Source: Clitoria ternatea
Taxonomy: Eukaryota > Streptophyta > Magnoliopsida > Fabales > Fabaceae
Assembly (NCBI GenBank): GCA_037962975.1
Contig: CM075675.1
Span: 2,056,001-2,120,000 of the forward strand
DNA: 64,000 nucleotides
Reading direction: 5' to 3'
Position numbers and translations under genes: made by a program. Of this stretch, positions 36,501-47,705 are shown piece after piece. The notes below the pieces were generated by a model, which was not told the DNA's origin, did no database searches, and saw nothing but the letters and a program-made list of their open reading frames with translations. How positions within the stretch are numbered: the stretch's first letter is position 1; the number at the start of each line of letters is the position of its first letter.

Positions 36501-39021
36501 CGGTTGGAAGATGTGGTGTAGAAATGCTGTGCATTTTATTTCATTCTCCGGTTAAAGAAAAAATTGATTCGATGTAATGGGCTAATTTGTAAATTGGGTG
36601 TAATGTTGTCAAGTTTTCAGTCAGTTTAGTGCCTTGTAATCTTATTATTTATTTGTCAAAGGTTTCATTTTATTCGCTGATTGAACCTGAAGTTATCTCT
36701 ATGATTTTTTCAGAAAATGGTCAATGGTGGAACAGTCAACAACTGGTTCTGTATAAACTTTTCAAGGAATGTTCAAGATAGTGTTGCCCGTGGCTTTTGC
36801 TATGAACTTGCTCAGATGTGTTATATATCTGGCATGGTATGAAAATATCCCTTTTACTCGTACATGTTCTTAAGCATCATTTTTTTTAATTTATTCTTTT
36901 TTTCATATAATCAGGCTTTTAATCCTGAGCCAGTCGTTCCCCCAGTTAGTGCTCGTCCAGATCAAGTTGAGAAGGTTCTGAAAACTCGGTATCATGATGC
37001 CAAGAGCAAAGTGCAAGGACGTGACCTTGATTTACTCATTGTTATTTTACCTGATAATAATGGCTCACTTTATGGTATTGATGCAGCAACTGATGTTTTG
37101 TAACTTTGTCGACTGTTCTATTGATTAGATGACCAAGGAACTGATGATAATTTACTGACCCTTATTGTTCAGGTGATCTCAAGCGTATATGTGAGACAGA
37201 TCTTGGGCTTGTTTCACAATGTTGTTTAACTAAGCATGTCTTTAAAATGAGCAAGCAGTACCTTGCAAATGTTGCTTTGAAAATTAATGTCAAAGTTGGT
37301 GGGAGGAATACTGTACTTGTTGATGCACTTACTCGACGCATTCCCTTGGTCAGTGATAGACCCACAATTATTTTTGGAGCTGATGTGACTCATCCACATC
37401 CTGGAGAGGATTCTAGCCCATCAATTGCAGCTGTATGTTTTCGGTTCAAACTGTTTGAATTTGAAGAATTTGTTTTTGTAGTTCTGTCTAAAAAATGAGA
37501 TAAAACTGTAGGTTGTGGCTTCTCAAGATTGGCCTGAAATTACAAAGTATGCTGGCTTGGTTTGTGCCCAAGCACATAGGCAGGAACTGATTCAAGATCT
37601 TTTCAAACAATGGCAAGATCCAGTCAGAGGAACTGTAACTGGTGGAATGATCAAGTACTGTCTTTCCCTCCTCTTATATGTGAGCTGATTAATGCACATT
37701 GGGGGTTGCTAGCTATTTGTTAGCTATCTTGAATCTGTAATATATCTCTTCTTGATTATGCTCTATTATTTGATATTTTTGCAGGGAGCTTCTCATATCT
37801 TTCCGAAGGGCTACAGGACAGAAGCCACAGCGCATAATATTTTATAGGTAGTGTGACCTTTTAATTAAGTTGTTGGTTTGACAATGTTGATGTATTATGT
37901 TTGTATATGATGATGGTTCCTGAATATTTTTTGCAGGGATGGTGTGAGTGAGGGTCAGTTTTATCAAGTTCTATTGTTTGAGCTTGATGCTATTCGCAAG
38001 GTGAAAGATTTTGATAAAGTTTCTTTTACTTTGATGAATGATTTATGTTTTTGATTGTAATGACAATCTAGATTCTATTACCTTGACTCTTCCAATCAGG
38101 CTTGTGCATCTCTTGAACCTAACTATCAGCCTCCAGTGACCTTTGTGGTGGTTCAGAAGCGCCATCACACAAGGCTCTTTGCAAGCAACCACCATGATAG
38201 AAGTTCTGTGGACCGGAGTGGCAATATATTACCTGGTAAATACTCCACCTTGCTATAGGCAATATTAGTTAGATAATCATAGCAATGATGGTGATTCTAC
38301 CCTGGAAACATTGCAGGCACAGTTGTTGACTCCAAAATCTGCCATCCAACTGAATTTGACTTTTATCTTTGTAGTCATGCTGGTATACAGGTGAGGCTCT
38401 TAACTTGTATGTACGCTCGCTAGGGTATCATGTGCGAGTTTGTGTTCTAATGTTGAATGATGTTAACAGGGTACAAGCCGTCCTGCACATTACCATGTGT
38501 TGTGGGATGAGAACAACTTTACAGCTGATGCTTTGCAGACACTTACAAACAACCTGTGCTACACGTAAGTAGCAATAAGCTAGTATTGTGACATGAAGCA
38601 GCAGTTATCGTGTGCATTTTAACTTCTGCTATATCCATGATAAGATATTAATTTTCTTTTAATTTCTTTTTGCAGATATGCTAGATGCACCCGTTCTGTA
38701 TCAATAGGTGAGTTGTGTTTTTCCTGGTTAGATTCATGTTACATTAATAATGTTGTATGATGGTTAACTAACTAGGTTGTTGTTACAATGGCAGTGCCCC
38801 CTGCATATTATGCCCATTTGGCTGCATTTCGTGCAAGATTCTATATGGAGCCCGAAACATCAGATAGTGGATCTATGACAAGTGGTGCAGTTGGTCGTGG
38901 AATGGGTGGTGGTGCTGGAGCCGGTGCTGGACGCAGTACACGTACACCTGGTCTCAATGCTGCTGTGAGGCCATTACCTGCCCTCAAGGAAAATGTCAAG
39001 AGGGTCATGTTCTATTGCTAG
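33521..39021 (+). CDS. AGO1: ARGONAUTE 1, small-RNA-guided slicer
   Basis: AGO1 binds microRNAs and some siRNAs and cleaves or represses target RNA in cytoplasm and nucleus. Coding exons: 33521-34159, 34261-34469, 34561-34710, 34809-34942, 35052-35161, 35387-35493, 35572-35710, 35796-35912, 36099-36206, 36284-36355, 36714-36836, 36915-37074, 37173-37432, 37512-37654, 37785-37847, 37937-38000, 38100-38235, 38317-38390, 38470-38564, 38676-38707, 38795-39021. They sum to 3,162 nt, 1,053 residues, in frame, with GT-AG introns. Domain order: Gly/Arg/Gln-rich N-terminus (about 25-110), N domain from about 180, PAZ (about 378-500), MID, PIWI. The slicer residues Asp760 (GADVTHPHPGED), Asp846 (YRDGVSEGQ) and His986 (YYAHLAAF) are all present, as is His798 (AQAHRQEL). 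The C-terminus MFYC is typical. Length is close to Arabidopsis AGO1. The start is the first ATG after the leader acceptor. Auto-regulation through miR168 is expected from the site at 33870. Confidence 0.96.
33870..33890 (+). promoter_or_regulatory. AGO1: miR168 target site in AGO1 mRNA
   Basis: The core CCCGAGCTGCACCAAGC, encoding PELHQA (residues about 118-123), is at the conserved position before the N domain. It pairs with miR168 apart from a few mismatches, including a G opposite a miR168 G inside the CGAGCTG part. In plants miR168 guides AGO1 to cleave its own mRNA, a feedback loop. Confidence 0.88.
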
Positions 39022-40050
39022 AATCATCATTGCGTGCATCTTTCAACTTTCATTTAGTGTTCTTTTAATTTTGTTGCTGTTGCTACTTTGAAAATATCTT
39101 CAGACATTTGCGTTGTTATCTTGCACTTTTCTTGTTTTCTCGAACGAATTTTATACAAACTATGTTTGTGTTTTTGAAATTTACTCATGAAATTTGTTAC
39201 GAGTTTATTGCAGAAACTTAATTTGTCTTATCGTCAGCGTAAGCTTTCAACTAACAATTCTTGCTCCCGTTTAATAACTTTTTAAGATAATATTAGAAAT
39301 GTTATTATTATCGCTTCCCAAAATATTAAATTCTGGAATTATGAGAGTATAGCGTATATAATATGAGGGGTGTGGCTCTACTATGGTCAGTGTCTTTCTT
39401 TAGTTGAAAGAAGTTACGTTACAACTTTTTCTTTTACCTACCCGTGTTTACATTTATTCTGAAAGTTTCCCCTTTTTTCTTGTAACGTCATTATCGATTT
39501 ATGTTACTTAAATCTTGGATAGCTATTATTCTACAATACTTTAATACTTTTTAGTTAGGCGAGTTTAATATCAACAACCATTAATAGTGTGAGAGATTAA
39601 TATTAATTATTATTTAGTTTTACATTTTTATTATTGATTACCAAATTAATACTTAATCTATAATACAAAATAAAAGAATTTATTTTCATTTTGATTTCGA
39701 CCATTTTCACACCCTGCAGTTAATTGATTTACCGACCTATGCCTATCTCAACCGCTTTTTGTTGGAACAAGTCACTTTTAAAAAATAATCTAGACATTGA
39801 AAACCATAAAACATTCCATGTTTGCATTTGCTCTTTGTTGCCCTTTAATATTCCCAAGAAGCTAAAAGAATGTTGGTTTTTCAGTTGTGGTAAAACAATA
39901 TATATCTTACAGCAGTGAAGACAACTTGACAATTTAATATAAATCTTGCCCGGTTTCGGTTTCCTTATGAATTATTTGTTTTGCTTATAAAATTTAAAAG
40001 ATTCACATGTTTAATGTTAGTCATAAAAAGGTATTACTCCATATATTTGA
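39022..40050. other. AGO1 3' region and AT-rich intergenic DNA
   Basis: The first few hundred bases are the probable AGO1 3' UTR (no perfect AATAAA seen). The overlapping frames at 39724-39932 lack any known domain. Confidence 0.5.
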
Positions 40051-40059
40051 ACTCGAACA

Positions 40060-40255
40060 GCCATGCAAGCGCACTCGGGTATTTGTAAAATTAGATTTTC
40101 TAAACCGATTGTAGGTGAGGTGGGGTTAATAGACATTGGTATAAGGGAGAATTTGAAGGTATACACAGTTGATATGCGAGAGGTGTGAGTGCTATAGGCA
40201 TATGACAAGGAATTGTAGTGAGAAAGGAACCGAAAATAAGGGAGAGATGAAAGGG
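40060..40255 (+). pseudogene. LINE-type ORF1 relic with CCHC zinc knuckle
   Basis: The reading VFVKLDF…KPIVGEVGL, then (frame-shifted) LICERCECYRHMTRNC, matches the pre-zinc-knuckle and zinc-knuckle part of plant LINE ORF1/gag-like proteins. The knuckle CX2CX4HX4C is intact (CERCECYRHMTRNC). Flanking frames are broken and end in a stop at about 40261. No reverse transcriptase is nearby. Confidence 0.5.
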
Positions 40256-40599
40256 GAGCTGTAGCGGAATGAAGGGATGAATGCGGAAATGAAGTGGATA
40301 AAAGTCAAATTGAAAAAGGAGCTAAGAGGAAGAAGGGTGTGGGGGAGAATGTCCTGAAGGGTAAATTGGTTGGAGTTTCTCTAATGATTTTCAAGAGTGT
40401 GAGGTGCACTGATGCACAGAATTCAACAAACCCCATGCAAAGTACAAAGTGAATAGGAAAAAAAGAAGTGTTCAACCAACGATAATAATGATGGTAGAGG
40501 TGGAGGGAAATGTCATGAAGGGAATCATCCAATGTTCGGCTTGGTGGAGGTGGAGGTGGTGGTTAAGCCATCTCTTCTTGTGATGGAGGGGGATCAAAA

Positions 40600-40981
40600 G
40601 GGATGGAAGAAGAACAAGTGGAAGCTTGTTGCTCCCTTTGAGCTTGAGCTTGTCATCTTCGATTGATGTTATTTCTCTTTACTATGTTCTCAATCTTTGG
40701 GTCAGAAAGTAATTCGTTAGGCGAAACAGAACCAATCATATAAAAACAAATTGAAAGCAAACTGTTATTGTAACAAGCTCCAAAAGAATAAAATAATAAA
40801 ATGAATCAGACAAATAAACAAAAATGTACTATAAAAAGGAAATGTGATCAAACAAATAACCAATTGTCGTAAATCTATACACAAGTCTAATGCAAAGGCG
40901 CCAAAAACTTGATAAAACTTTGGCAAGTGTATGGATTTCATGTAGTTTTAAAGTATTAAAAATGGGTTGTCATGTGCATAG
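40600..40981 (-). mobile_element. Possible Athila-like retroelement relic (left part)
   Basis: On the minus strand, AAGTTTTTGGCGCCTTTGC (near 40895-40915) resembles the Athila-type leader with its TGGCGCC primer site. The sequence continues after the solo LTR as GGGACTTGCG at 43471. The relic is too short and decayed for a firm family call. Confidence 0.35.
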
Positions 40982-41089
40982 TGAAACATCCCGACTCGAT
41001 AAAGACAAGCCCGAAACCCGGGTAAATTTTTCGCGTTCAAATTCCTGAATCGGGAAAGAAAACGGAGTCGGGAAACAGAAAATGGGGTC

Positions 41090-41925
41090 AGGGCGTCACT
41101 CACTTGGGGAGATTCTGATTCAGTTAAGCGAAATTAGTAAAAGTCGCTTGAGCGAGCTCCTACTCACTAGAGCGAGTCCCTACACTCGGTGTGTTCCTTC
41201 ATTCGGAATCGGAACCTTCATTCACTCGGGAATGATCCCTTCAGGTCATGCCCCACTCGAGAATTTCTCACACATAGTAAGATCCTTATTCTTCGCCTGG
41301 AAGGTCTCATCTCGGACATGATTCACTCGGAAGCATTTTAACCTTCACCCGAGAATGATTCTCTCGGTTATACTTCACTCGGAAATATCTTAATCTCTCT
41401 TCACTCGGAAATGTTTTAACCTTCCTTCACTCGGAAGAGATTCTCTCAGCTATGTCTCACTCGGAAACATCTTGACCTTCCTTCCCTCGGAAGTGGTCCT
41501 CACGGTCATGTCTCAATCAGAATAATATTAATCTTTCTTCACTCGGAAGAGGTTCTCTCAGCTATATTTCACTCGGAAACATTTAGACCTTCCTTCCCTC
41601 GGAAGTGGTCCTCTCGGTCATATCACACTCGGAAATATTATAACCTTTCCTCACTCGGAAGAGGTTCTCTCGATTATGTCTCACTCGGAAACATGTTGAC
41701 CTAACCTTTCTTCACTCAGAAGAGGTTCTCTCAGTTATGTCTCACTCGGAAGAGGTTCTCTCAGTTATGTTTCACTCAAAAACATGTTGACCTAACATTT
41801 CTTCACTCGAAAGAGGTTCTCTCAGTTATGTTTCACTCGGAAACCTGTCGACCTAACCTTTCTTCACTCGGAAGAGGTTCTCTCAGTTATGTTTCACTCG
41901 GAAACATCTTTCATGCAACAACACA
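41090..41925. repeat. ACTCGGAA minisatellite within the solo LTR
   Basis: Some ten imperfect units of roughly 60 bp follow the scheme TTCACTCGGAAGAGGTTCTC, TCAGTTATG, TTTCACTCGGAAACAT, GACCT. The left edge (41105-41190) has the related words GCTTGAGCGAGC and ACTAGAGCGAGT, linking it to the palindrome clusters of the other LTRs. Confidence 0.85.
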
Positions 41926-41950
41926 CCCTGGATATTTCAAACAACATCAT

Positions 41951-41951
<1 letters not shown>

Positions 41952-41989
<38 letters not shown>
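41952..41989. repeat. (TA)n microsatellite
   Basis: About 19 uninterrupted TA units. Confidence 0.95.
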
Positions 41990-41991
<2 letters not shown>

Positions 41992-43465
41992 ACAATCCTG
42001 GATGGTTCAAACTCATGTATATACTTAAAACAAAACAATATACATAGGAGCCGGCCAAGGCTATTTCACATCTATATACAATAAGTACACTACTTCTGTA
42101 CAAGTGCCCCTCACACGGGCTTGACGATCTCTCTTCATTCGCCATTCCGACCTAAATCCACTGAAAATATAGCCACGAGTAGGGGTGAGCATTTTACATG
42201 TTAAATGACAGTTATTGACTCGGATCAATCATCCAATTCTTAACTATGCAATACGATGTCCCAAACAAACAATAATATACACTGTCATTCAACATAATTA
42301 TTCACATAACATCCAGTCGGAATTTACTCAACTCATTCAAGGCTATATAATTCATGTTATTCTCAATAACATATACACAAAACCATACAAATCATATTGC
42401 TCTCAGCAACATCTATCAGTGTACACACATTCAATCAGTCAGATTCAATTGTTCATTATTAAGTTTTATGTTGCAACATAGGCTCTCAGCCTTTTACTCA
42501 GCTCTCAGCTGATCCGGCCATTTTACTGGTACCAAACTGTTTGCCCTCTCATGTAACACAGTCACTCTCAGCAACACAGCCCTGAGTCCCACTCAATAGG
42601 CTTGCCTTGAGTCCCACTCAAGGTCTTTCATAGCATCTCATGCATATACATTTGATTACCATTTCAATATTAAGCGTCTCACGCTATATGCACTCGGCAT
42701 TCTCATTATCATCAACATACATCTCATGCAATTCAATATACAATCATATAACAAGCGTCTCACGCTATATGCACTCGGCATCCTCATCATCATCAACATG
42801 CATCACATGCAATTCAATATACAAACATGGACGGAAATCAACATACATCTCATAACTCATAGATATCACATATCCGGGTATTTCTCAAATTATCATACAA
42901 CCAGAACACACCAATCATCACATCTCAAGTTATATAACAAACGGTATAGTAATTTCACCCGGAACCCGTCCATAAACCATTCATTTGAAATGTAAAGCAC
43001 CCTCTACCTACCTAGAATAAGGGATTCCAAAAGCTCTACAAGCTATCAAACACTGACTGATCGCTCTTCGGTCACTCTTTCTCGCTTAAACGACCTTGAT
43101 TCCATTCGTCAATCTCCGAACTCAACTTCGGAGGAACCCAAGGCTGTCCGCTCTCTCAAACAGTCCCAACTTTACCAACAGTGGAGGATTTCGAGCCTCC
43201 AAGACACCACAACGTTGCTCACGAGGAGGGGATGAAGAAGAAGAAGCTTGGTTGAACTTCAGAGGAAAACAGGGGTGGTACCTCTGCATGCACGAAATAG
43301 GAGTGGGCTCAATTCTCTCTTTCTTTTCCCAGCTCAGCGTGAGTGAAAAAGTGAGACGGAACTCACTTATATTTGTCCAGAGGGCACATGCGTAATTCGA
43401 TGCCACTTTTAGTTAGTCAGCAATTAACTCTAATTTTCCTATTAATGCTCGATTAGGATGTTACA

Positions 43466-44215
43466 CATAGGGACTTGCGAGAAATATGACAATTATACAA
43501 ATGTTACTTGCAATCACAAAAAGAAAATGCATAGTATGTTTAAGAATTGGTTCCAAATTTGATTGTGAAAAGGTTATCAAGTTAACTAAGCTAGAATCTA
43601 AATTATGATTAAGAAAAATCAATTGTAAAAGCATTTTGATCGAACTCTCCCCGTTCAAGTTAATCCATCAAGTTCTTATAATGAATATTTACGTAATTAA
43701 ACCAAGTTAATGTAGCACGAGTTCATTAACTCTAATTCCTTAGAAGTTAAATTATAAGCCCTAACATCAAAACTCAATTACTTGATATTCCAATGATAAG
43801 GCTTGCATGAGGAAAAAGCCTTAACAATCATCTATCAAAACCCTATTCCTAGGAGAAAAGAGTAATGTACATTGCAATTAAAAAAACCCGTTGAAAATCC
43901 TAAATATATTAATAATTATTCTTCCATTTGAAAATGAAATAAGTTAAGAAAGAAGAATGCTAACAATGGAATAACAACTTAAACATTCATTAAAAGTCAT
44001 AAGAATATCAATACATTGAATGGGGATTGTTCAATCTCAACTAAAGGGTAACCAATCACACATCTTAAAGATGACAACCATCATATAAATAAAAAAAGAG
44101 AAAAGTGAAGTAGGAAATACAAACAAAAGGCTAAAAGATCCTCAAGCTCCAACCCCTAGCACCTTCTAAATTTTTTCTTCCAAAAGTATAAGATCCCTAA
44201 CCCTAAAATGAACAA
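43466..44215 (-). mobile_element. Possible Athila-like retroelement relic (right part)
   Basis: It begins with the target duplication CATAG and continues GGGACTTGCGAGAAATATG. Many retroelements of this kind have a phrase like CACAGGGACTTG close to the LTR. No coding sequence or clear LTR end was found. Confidence 0.3.
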
Positions 44216-44227
44216 TTATACCCATAA

Positions 44228-44609
44228 GGAGGTGTTTGGTACGTGGATCTTTTTTTGATTTTAGGGAATTGTAACTCAAGAATCTTTCATTCCTACATCT
44301 GATGTAACCATTTTAAAAAATGTTCTCGAGAAATTAAGATTCCTGAGAATTTATTTTTATTAATAATACCCATAAAACTTTCTCACCAAAGGAGGTAAGA
44401 ATCCTAATTCCCCTTAGTTTAGAAATTTTTTATAATTAAAAATACAATTATGTATCATATATAAACTTATTTAAACTTCTAGTGCATATTGAATTCTCAT
44501 CCAAAATTATCAGAAATTTGATAATGTTCAAAATTCAAAAGATCTGTATAATTTTCCCTAGAAACATAATTCCTAGATTTAAAAAAAACACCTGTGTACC
44601 AAACACCCT
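44228..44609. mobile_element. Tourist-like MITE (PIF/Harbinger type), 382 bp
   Basis: The left end GGAGGTGTTTGGTAC and the right end (other strand) AGGGTGTTTGGTAC are inverted repeats, flanked by TAA (44225-44227 and 44610-44612). The interior is AT-rich and non-coding with further imperfect inverted matches (ATTCCTGAGAAT / GAATTCTCATCC). Length, TAA duplication and GGTGTTTGG ends fit Tourist MITEs. Confidence 0.65.
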
Positions 44610-44612
44610 TAA

Positions 44613-45770
44613 GAGAAAACATAATCCATGTATCTTACACCTACAAGCTACTCTTGCAAGTGCCCCTGGGAAATATATGCTCGTAGCTAGACCAACTCAC
44701 AAGTGCTAGATGCTTCATTCAACTCCCTTCCTGACAAGCTTCCATAATTCACTTTTTAGTCCTTTTTCCTACAAAATCAAACTGAAACACAATATAAAAA
44801 TGGGAGGGTGTGATATCTGCAATAATCAAAATTAAAGACTTTTGAAGCATGAAAGTGGGTGAAATGAAACATAAATCGAGGCCAAATCCCTAGAAACAAT
44901 AATCTAGAATAGGCCACTAACATTTGCACCCCCGAGGATAAAATGAGGCATATTACTCATAAGTTCTTACTTGGTATCCAAAAATTCTCCCTCGCTCCGA
45001 TATTATTGTTGCTAGCATCACTAACTCATACAAGGCAAATAATTTACCCATCTTATCAGGTATTCTTTCTATCTCGTCTTTTGTACTTACTTTTTAAATA
45101 CTTTTTCCTTTAAATTCAGGATAGAGGGATGACCACACAATGAAGATTTAGTTAAGATTCTATATCGTAGCCATTTATGGGATCTTGACGTCAGCCGCAT
45201 ATGCCACAAACGAATATATGTAGGTTCTTAAGGATGAAATCAGAGAAATTCATCACAGCCTTACCTAGTCCATTAAGTTTTCTGAAGTTAACAAGTGAGA
45301 GCATGTCCCAGTATGTTGCTTAGATGGAATTTTCTTTTGATAATTCTCCTTCTCCCAAGTTATAGTCCCTATCTTTTTTTGGGATTCCGATTCAGATTCC
45401 ATTTTTTTTCATATTACCACTCTAATACATCCCTTTCTACTAATGTATTCGCTTTCTTTAGTATGTCCTATAACCCATAGGTTTCAAAGGATCACATTAT
45501 TCTAACATTTCTAGTAAGCAAGTAGTGGCAATTAATCTGATAAACACTCATATGCTTGTAGATTTCATAAATTGAACAATTAAAAAGGAAGAATACTGGT
45601 ATTTTTAGGTTCATTGGAAGCCTTTGAGGACGATGTCCAGGTATCTTTTGAAGAGGGACAGGATGGTTTTTCGATGAAGTCCAATCCATGCTCCTATAAT
45701 AAGTAACCAAATTTGCCTTTATTCGAGATAACACTCTTTGTAGATGTATGAAATTTGCTTTATAAAGATT
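44613..45770. other. Intergenic stretch, no gene seen
   Basis: Mixed composition. The short frames at 45295-45480 (+) and 45492-45734 (-) show no known domain. It is possibly old retroelement sequence because it leads into an LTR-like fragment. Confidence 0.4.
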
Positions 45771-45779
45771 GATGTGAAA

Positions 45780-46205
45780 TTTTCACTTAATAACTTTGAG
45801 ATAAGGGTACTAAGTCACTGACCCCGAAGGTTCCATGATACCCAAGTTAGACCCTAACGGGTTTGGGTCCATGTGCGTCATGTCTCACACATCTCCGTCT
45901 GGAGTATCTAGAGGGTAATTTACATCGATAGTAATGATTGCGAATGTAGGAATAACTTCAATATGTCCCACTGAGCATGCCAATGATTTTCCTAGTATAA
46001 GGGGGTAGATTTTTAAAATGGATATCGGGTATGTGTGTTCTATCTTCTACACCAGTCTAGTAAAGATCCGATATTATCTCCCTAAGTTTAGTAGGGATCT
46101 CAAGGTCTTGTGATTTTATCCAACATATTAGTATCTCATGTTGTCAGGTGAAATAAAGTGTCACTTGTAAAAACACTTTGACGCTCAAGTTAGTACAATG
46201 TTAAT
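45780..46205 (-). mobile_element. LTR fragment with the ACTTGAGCGTCAAAG signature
   Basis: Read on the minus strand from about 46197, TACTAACTTGAGCGTCAAAG is followed by a GTGACACTTTATTTCACC stretch. This is a diverged form of the CTGACTTGAGCGTCGGAG motif in the solo LTRs at 12772, 20791 and 28784. The ends are not found. Confidence 0.45.
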
Positions 46206-46502
46206 ATTAAAGCTTAAACATTTGGTTTGGTTGAATGTATCTCATGCATCGTAAGTGAATAGTGTTTATAAAGTGGAATGATGATTGAATGCATTAGCTC
46301 TTGTGGTAGTACTTTTTTGTAAAGTTCGAAAAAGCTGACACAAATACAAACATTTCTGGTATAGCTACAAGTATGGGTCTGTATGCCCCAAGAAAATCTC
46401 TCGACCTCTAGGTGATACTATTCAATATGTGACACATGTTGTCACAGGTTATTTGGGGGATTGTTACTATAAGGCTTATGTTGACACTGATCATAATAAC
46501 AC

Positions 46503-46883
46503 GATTGTTAGAACTGGACCGAACCGGCTGGCCGAACCGAGAACCGGTGCCTTGTCTGGTCTGGAAGAGGGTGAACCGGTCTTCCATTGAATCAGTCAAA
46601 AAATCGGTTTGCAAATTTTTTTTGTAATATTTTTGAAATTCTTTAAGTGCGGTTATTTTTAGAACCGCACTAATAGACCTAATACACTAAATAAAATTGA
46701 CATCTTTTTTATTTTACTTAGTTTAGACTAGTGTATTTTTAGACCTTTTAAGCATGTTATGGTAGGATGTGTACTATTTTGAAGCTTTCTTACTATGTAA
46801 TATTTTAATTCTAATACATTTATTGAATTTATCTTATATATAGTATATTATTTTGTTATAATTGATTATTATTTAATATATAA

Positions 46884-46916
<33 letters not shown>

Positions 46917-46998
46917 TTATTACCAGTTCGACCACTGTTTGACCAATGACTCTTGAACTAGTGGCTTCATTGGTTCAATGACTAGTCTGGTTCTAAAA
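46503..46998. mobile_element. Small element with GATTNTTAGAACYRGAC-like ends
   Basis: The left end GATTGTTAGAACTGGACCGAACC is matched on the other strand from about 46999 by GATTTTAGAACCAGACTAG. Short CCGGTT/AACCGG words fill the left side, and a palindrome GTGCGGTTATTTTTAGAACCGCAC lies at 46649-46673. Target duplication is not clear (CATAATA nearby on both sides). Superfamily is undecided. It contains an (AAT)n microsatellite at 46886-46917. Confidence 0.4.
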
Positions 46999-47046
46999 TC
47001 ATTGCATAATAGTATTGATATTAGTATGGGCTTCATTATACCAATA

Positions 47047-47247
47047 CAAAAAGACTCTCATATGAGAGTGAGAATGATCAATCTGGGCCGTATAACCATA
47101 CAATGGATGATTGAGATTAATCATGTGAGTTTTTTTAAAAGTTATATGACCTTTTAAGTGATCATGTGTCTTTGAAAAACTTTTAATCTCAACCATATTA
47201 CACAACCCAAATTTGCTCCTCTCACTCTACATAAGAGAGCCTTTCTT
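47047..47247. mobile_element. MITE with ~55-bp terminal inverted repeats
   Basis: The left end AAAGACTCTCATATGAGAGTGAG…CAATCTGGGCCGT pairs with the right end read on the other strand as AAAGGCTCTCTTATGTAGAGTGAG…AATTTGGGTTGT. It is about 200 bp and non-coding. A clean target duplication was not identified. Confidence 0.6.
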
Positions 47248-47277
47248 ATAAGATATATCCTCTCTATATATAAACAA

Positions 47278-47705
47278 CAAAGGAGTAACTCATTTCTTTA
47301 TTCTAAATAATAATATAATATGATAAAACTTACTAAGTTTTTCATTATTCTGTCTTATCCATTTTTAACCATCTTTTTTTCATGATAGAAATTACAAAGG
47401 AGTAACAAGACTCATATTTTTCTCATGATAGAAATTACAAAAGAGTAACTCATTTCTTTATTCTAAATAATAATATAATATAATAAAACTTACGAAGTTT
47501 TTCCTTATTCTATCTTATCTATTTCTAACCATCTTTTTTTCATGATAGAAATTACAAATGAGTAATAAGAGTCATATTTTTCTCATGATAGAAATTACAA
47601 AAGAGTAACAGGAACAACAAAATAAATTACAAAGTTTGTCCTTATTTTATCATACTCATTCCTAACCCAATTTTTTGTTATAATAGAAAATACAAAGGAA
47701 TAATA
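47278..47705. repeat. 160-bp tandem repeat
   Basis: Units begin GAGTAACTCATTTCTTTATTC at 47283 and 47443, a 160-bp period, and a third diverged unit starts near 47603 (GAGTAACAGGAACAAC). Each unit contains the phrase TCATGATAGAAATTACAAA twice. Confidence 0.8.

Larger units (their letters stand above)
40982..43465 (-). mobile_element. 2,484-bp solo LTR with CATAG target duplication
   Basis: The left end TGAAACATCCCG (a mutated TGTAACATCCCG) is at 40982 and the right end GGATGTTACA at 43465, with CATAG on both sides (40977-40981 and 43466-43470). On the minus strand a TATA-like CAAATATAAGTG lies about 100 bp from the right end, so it reads leftward. No primer site, polypurine tract or second LTR remains. 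It contains the ACTCGG tandem repeat and a (TA)n run. Confidence 0.87.

Noticed and set aside
43096..43406. Overlapping 94-99-residue frames on both strands
   Set aside because: Inside the solo LTR 40982-43465 near its transcription start; no domain.
40982..43465. Possible complete retroelement here
   Set aside because: No primer binding site, polypurine tract or second LTR is present between the CATAG duplications, so it is a solo LTR.
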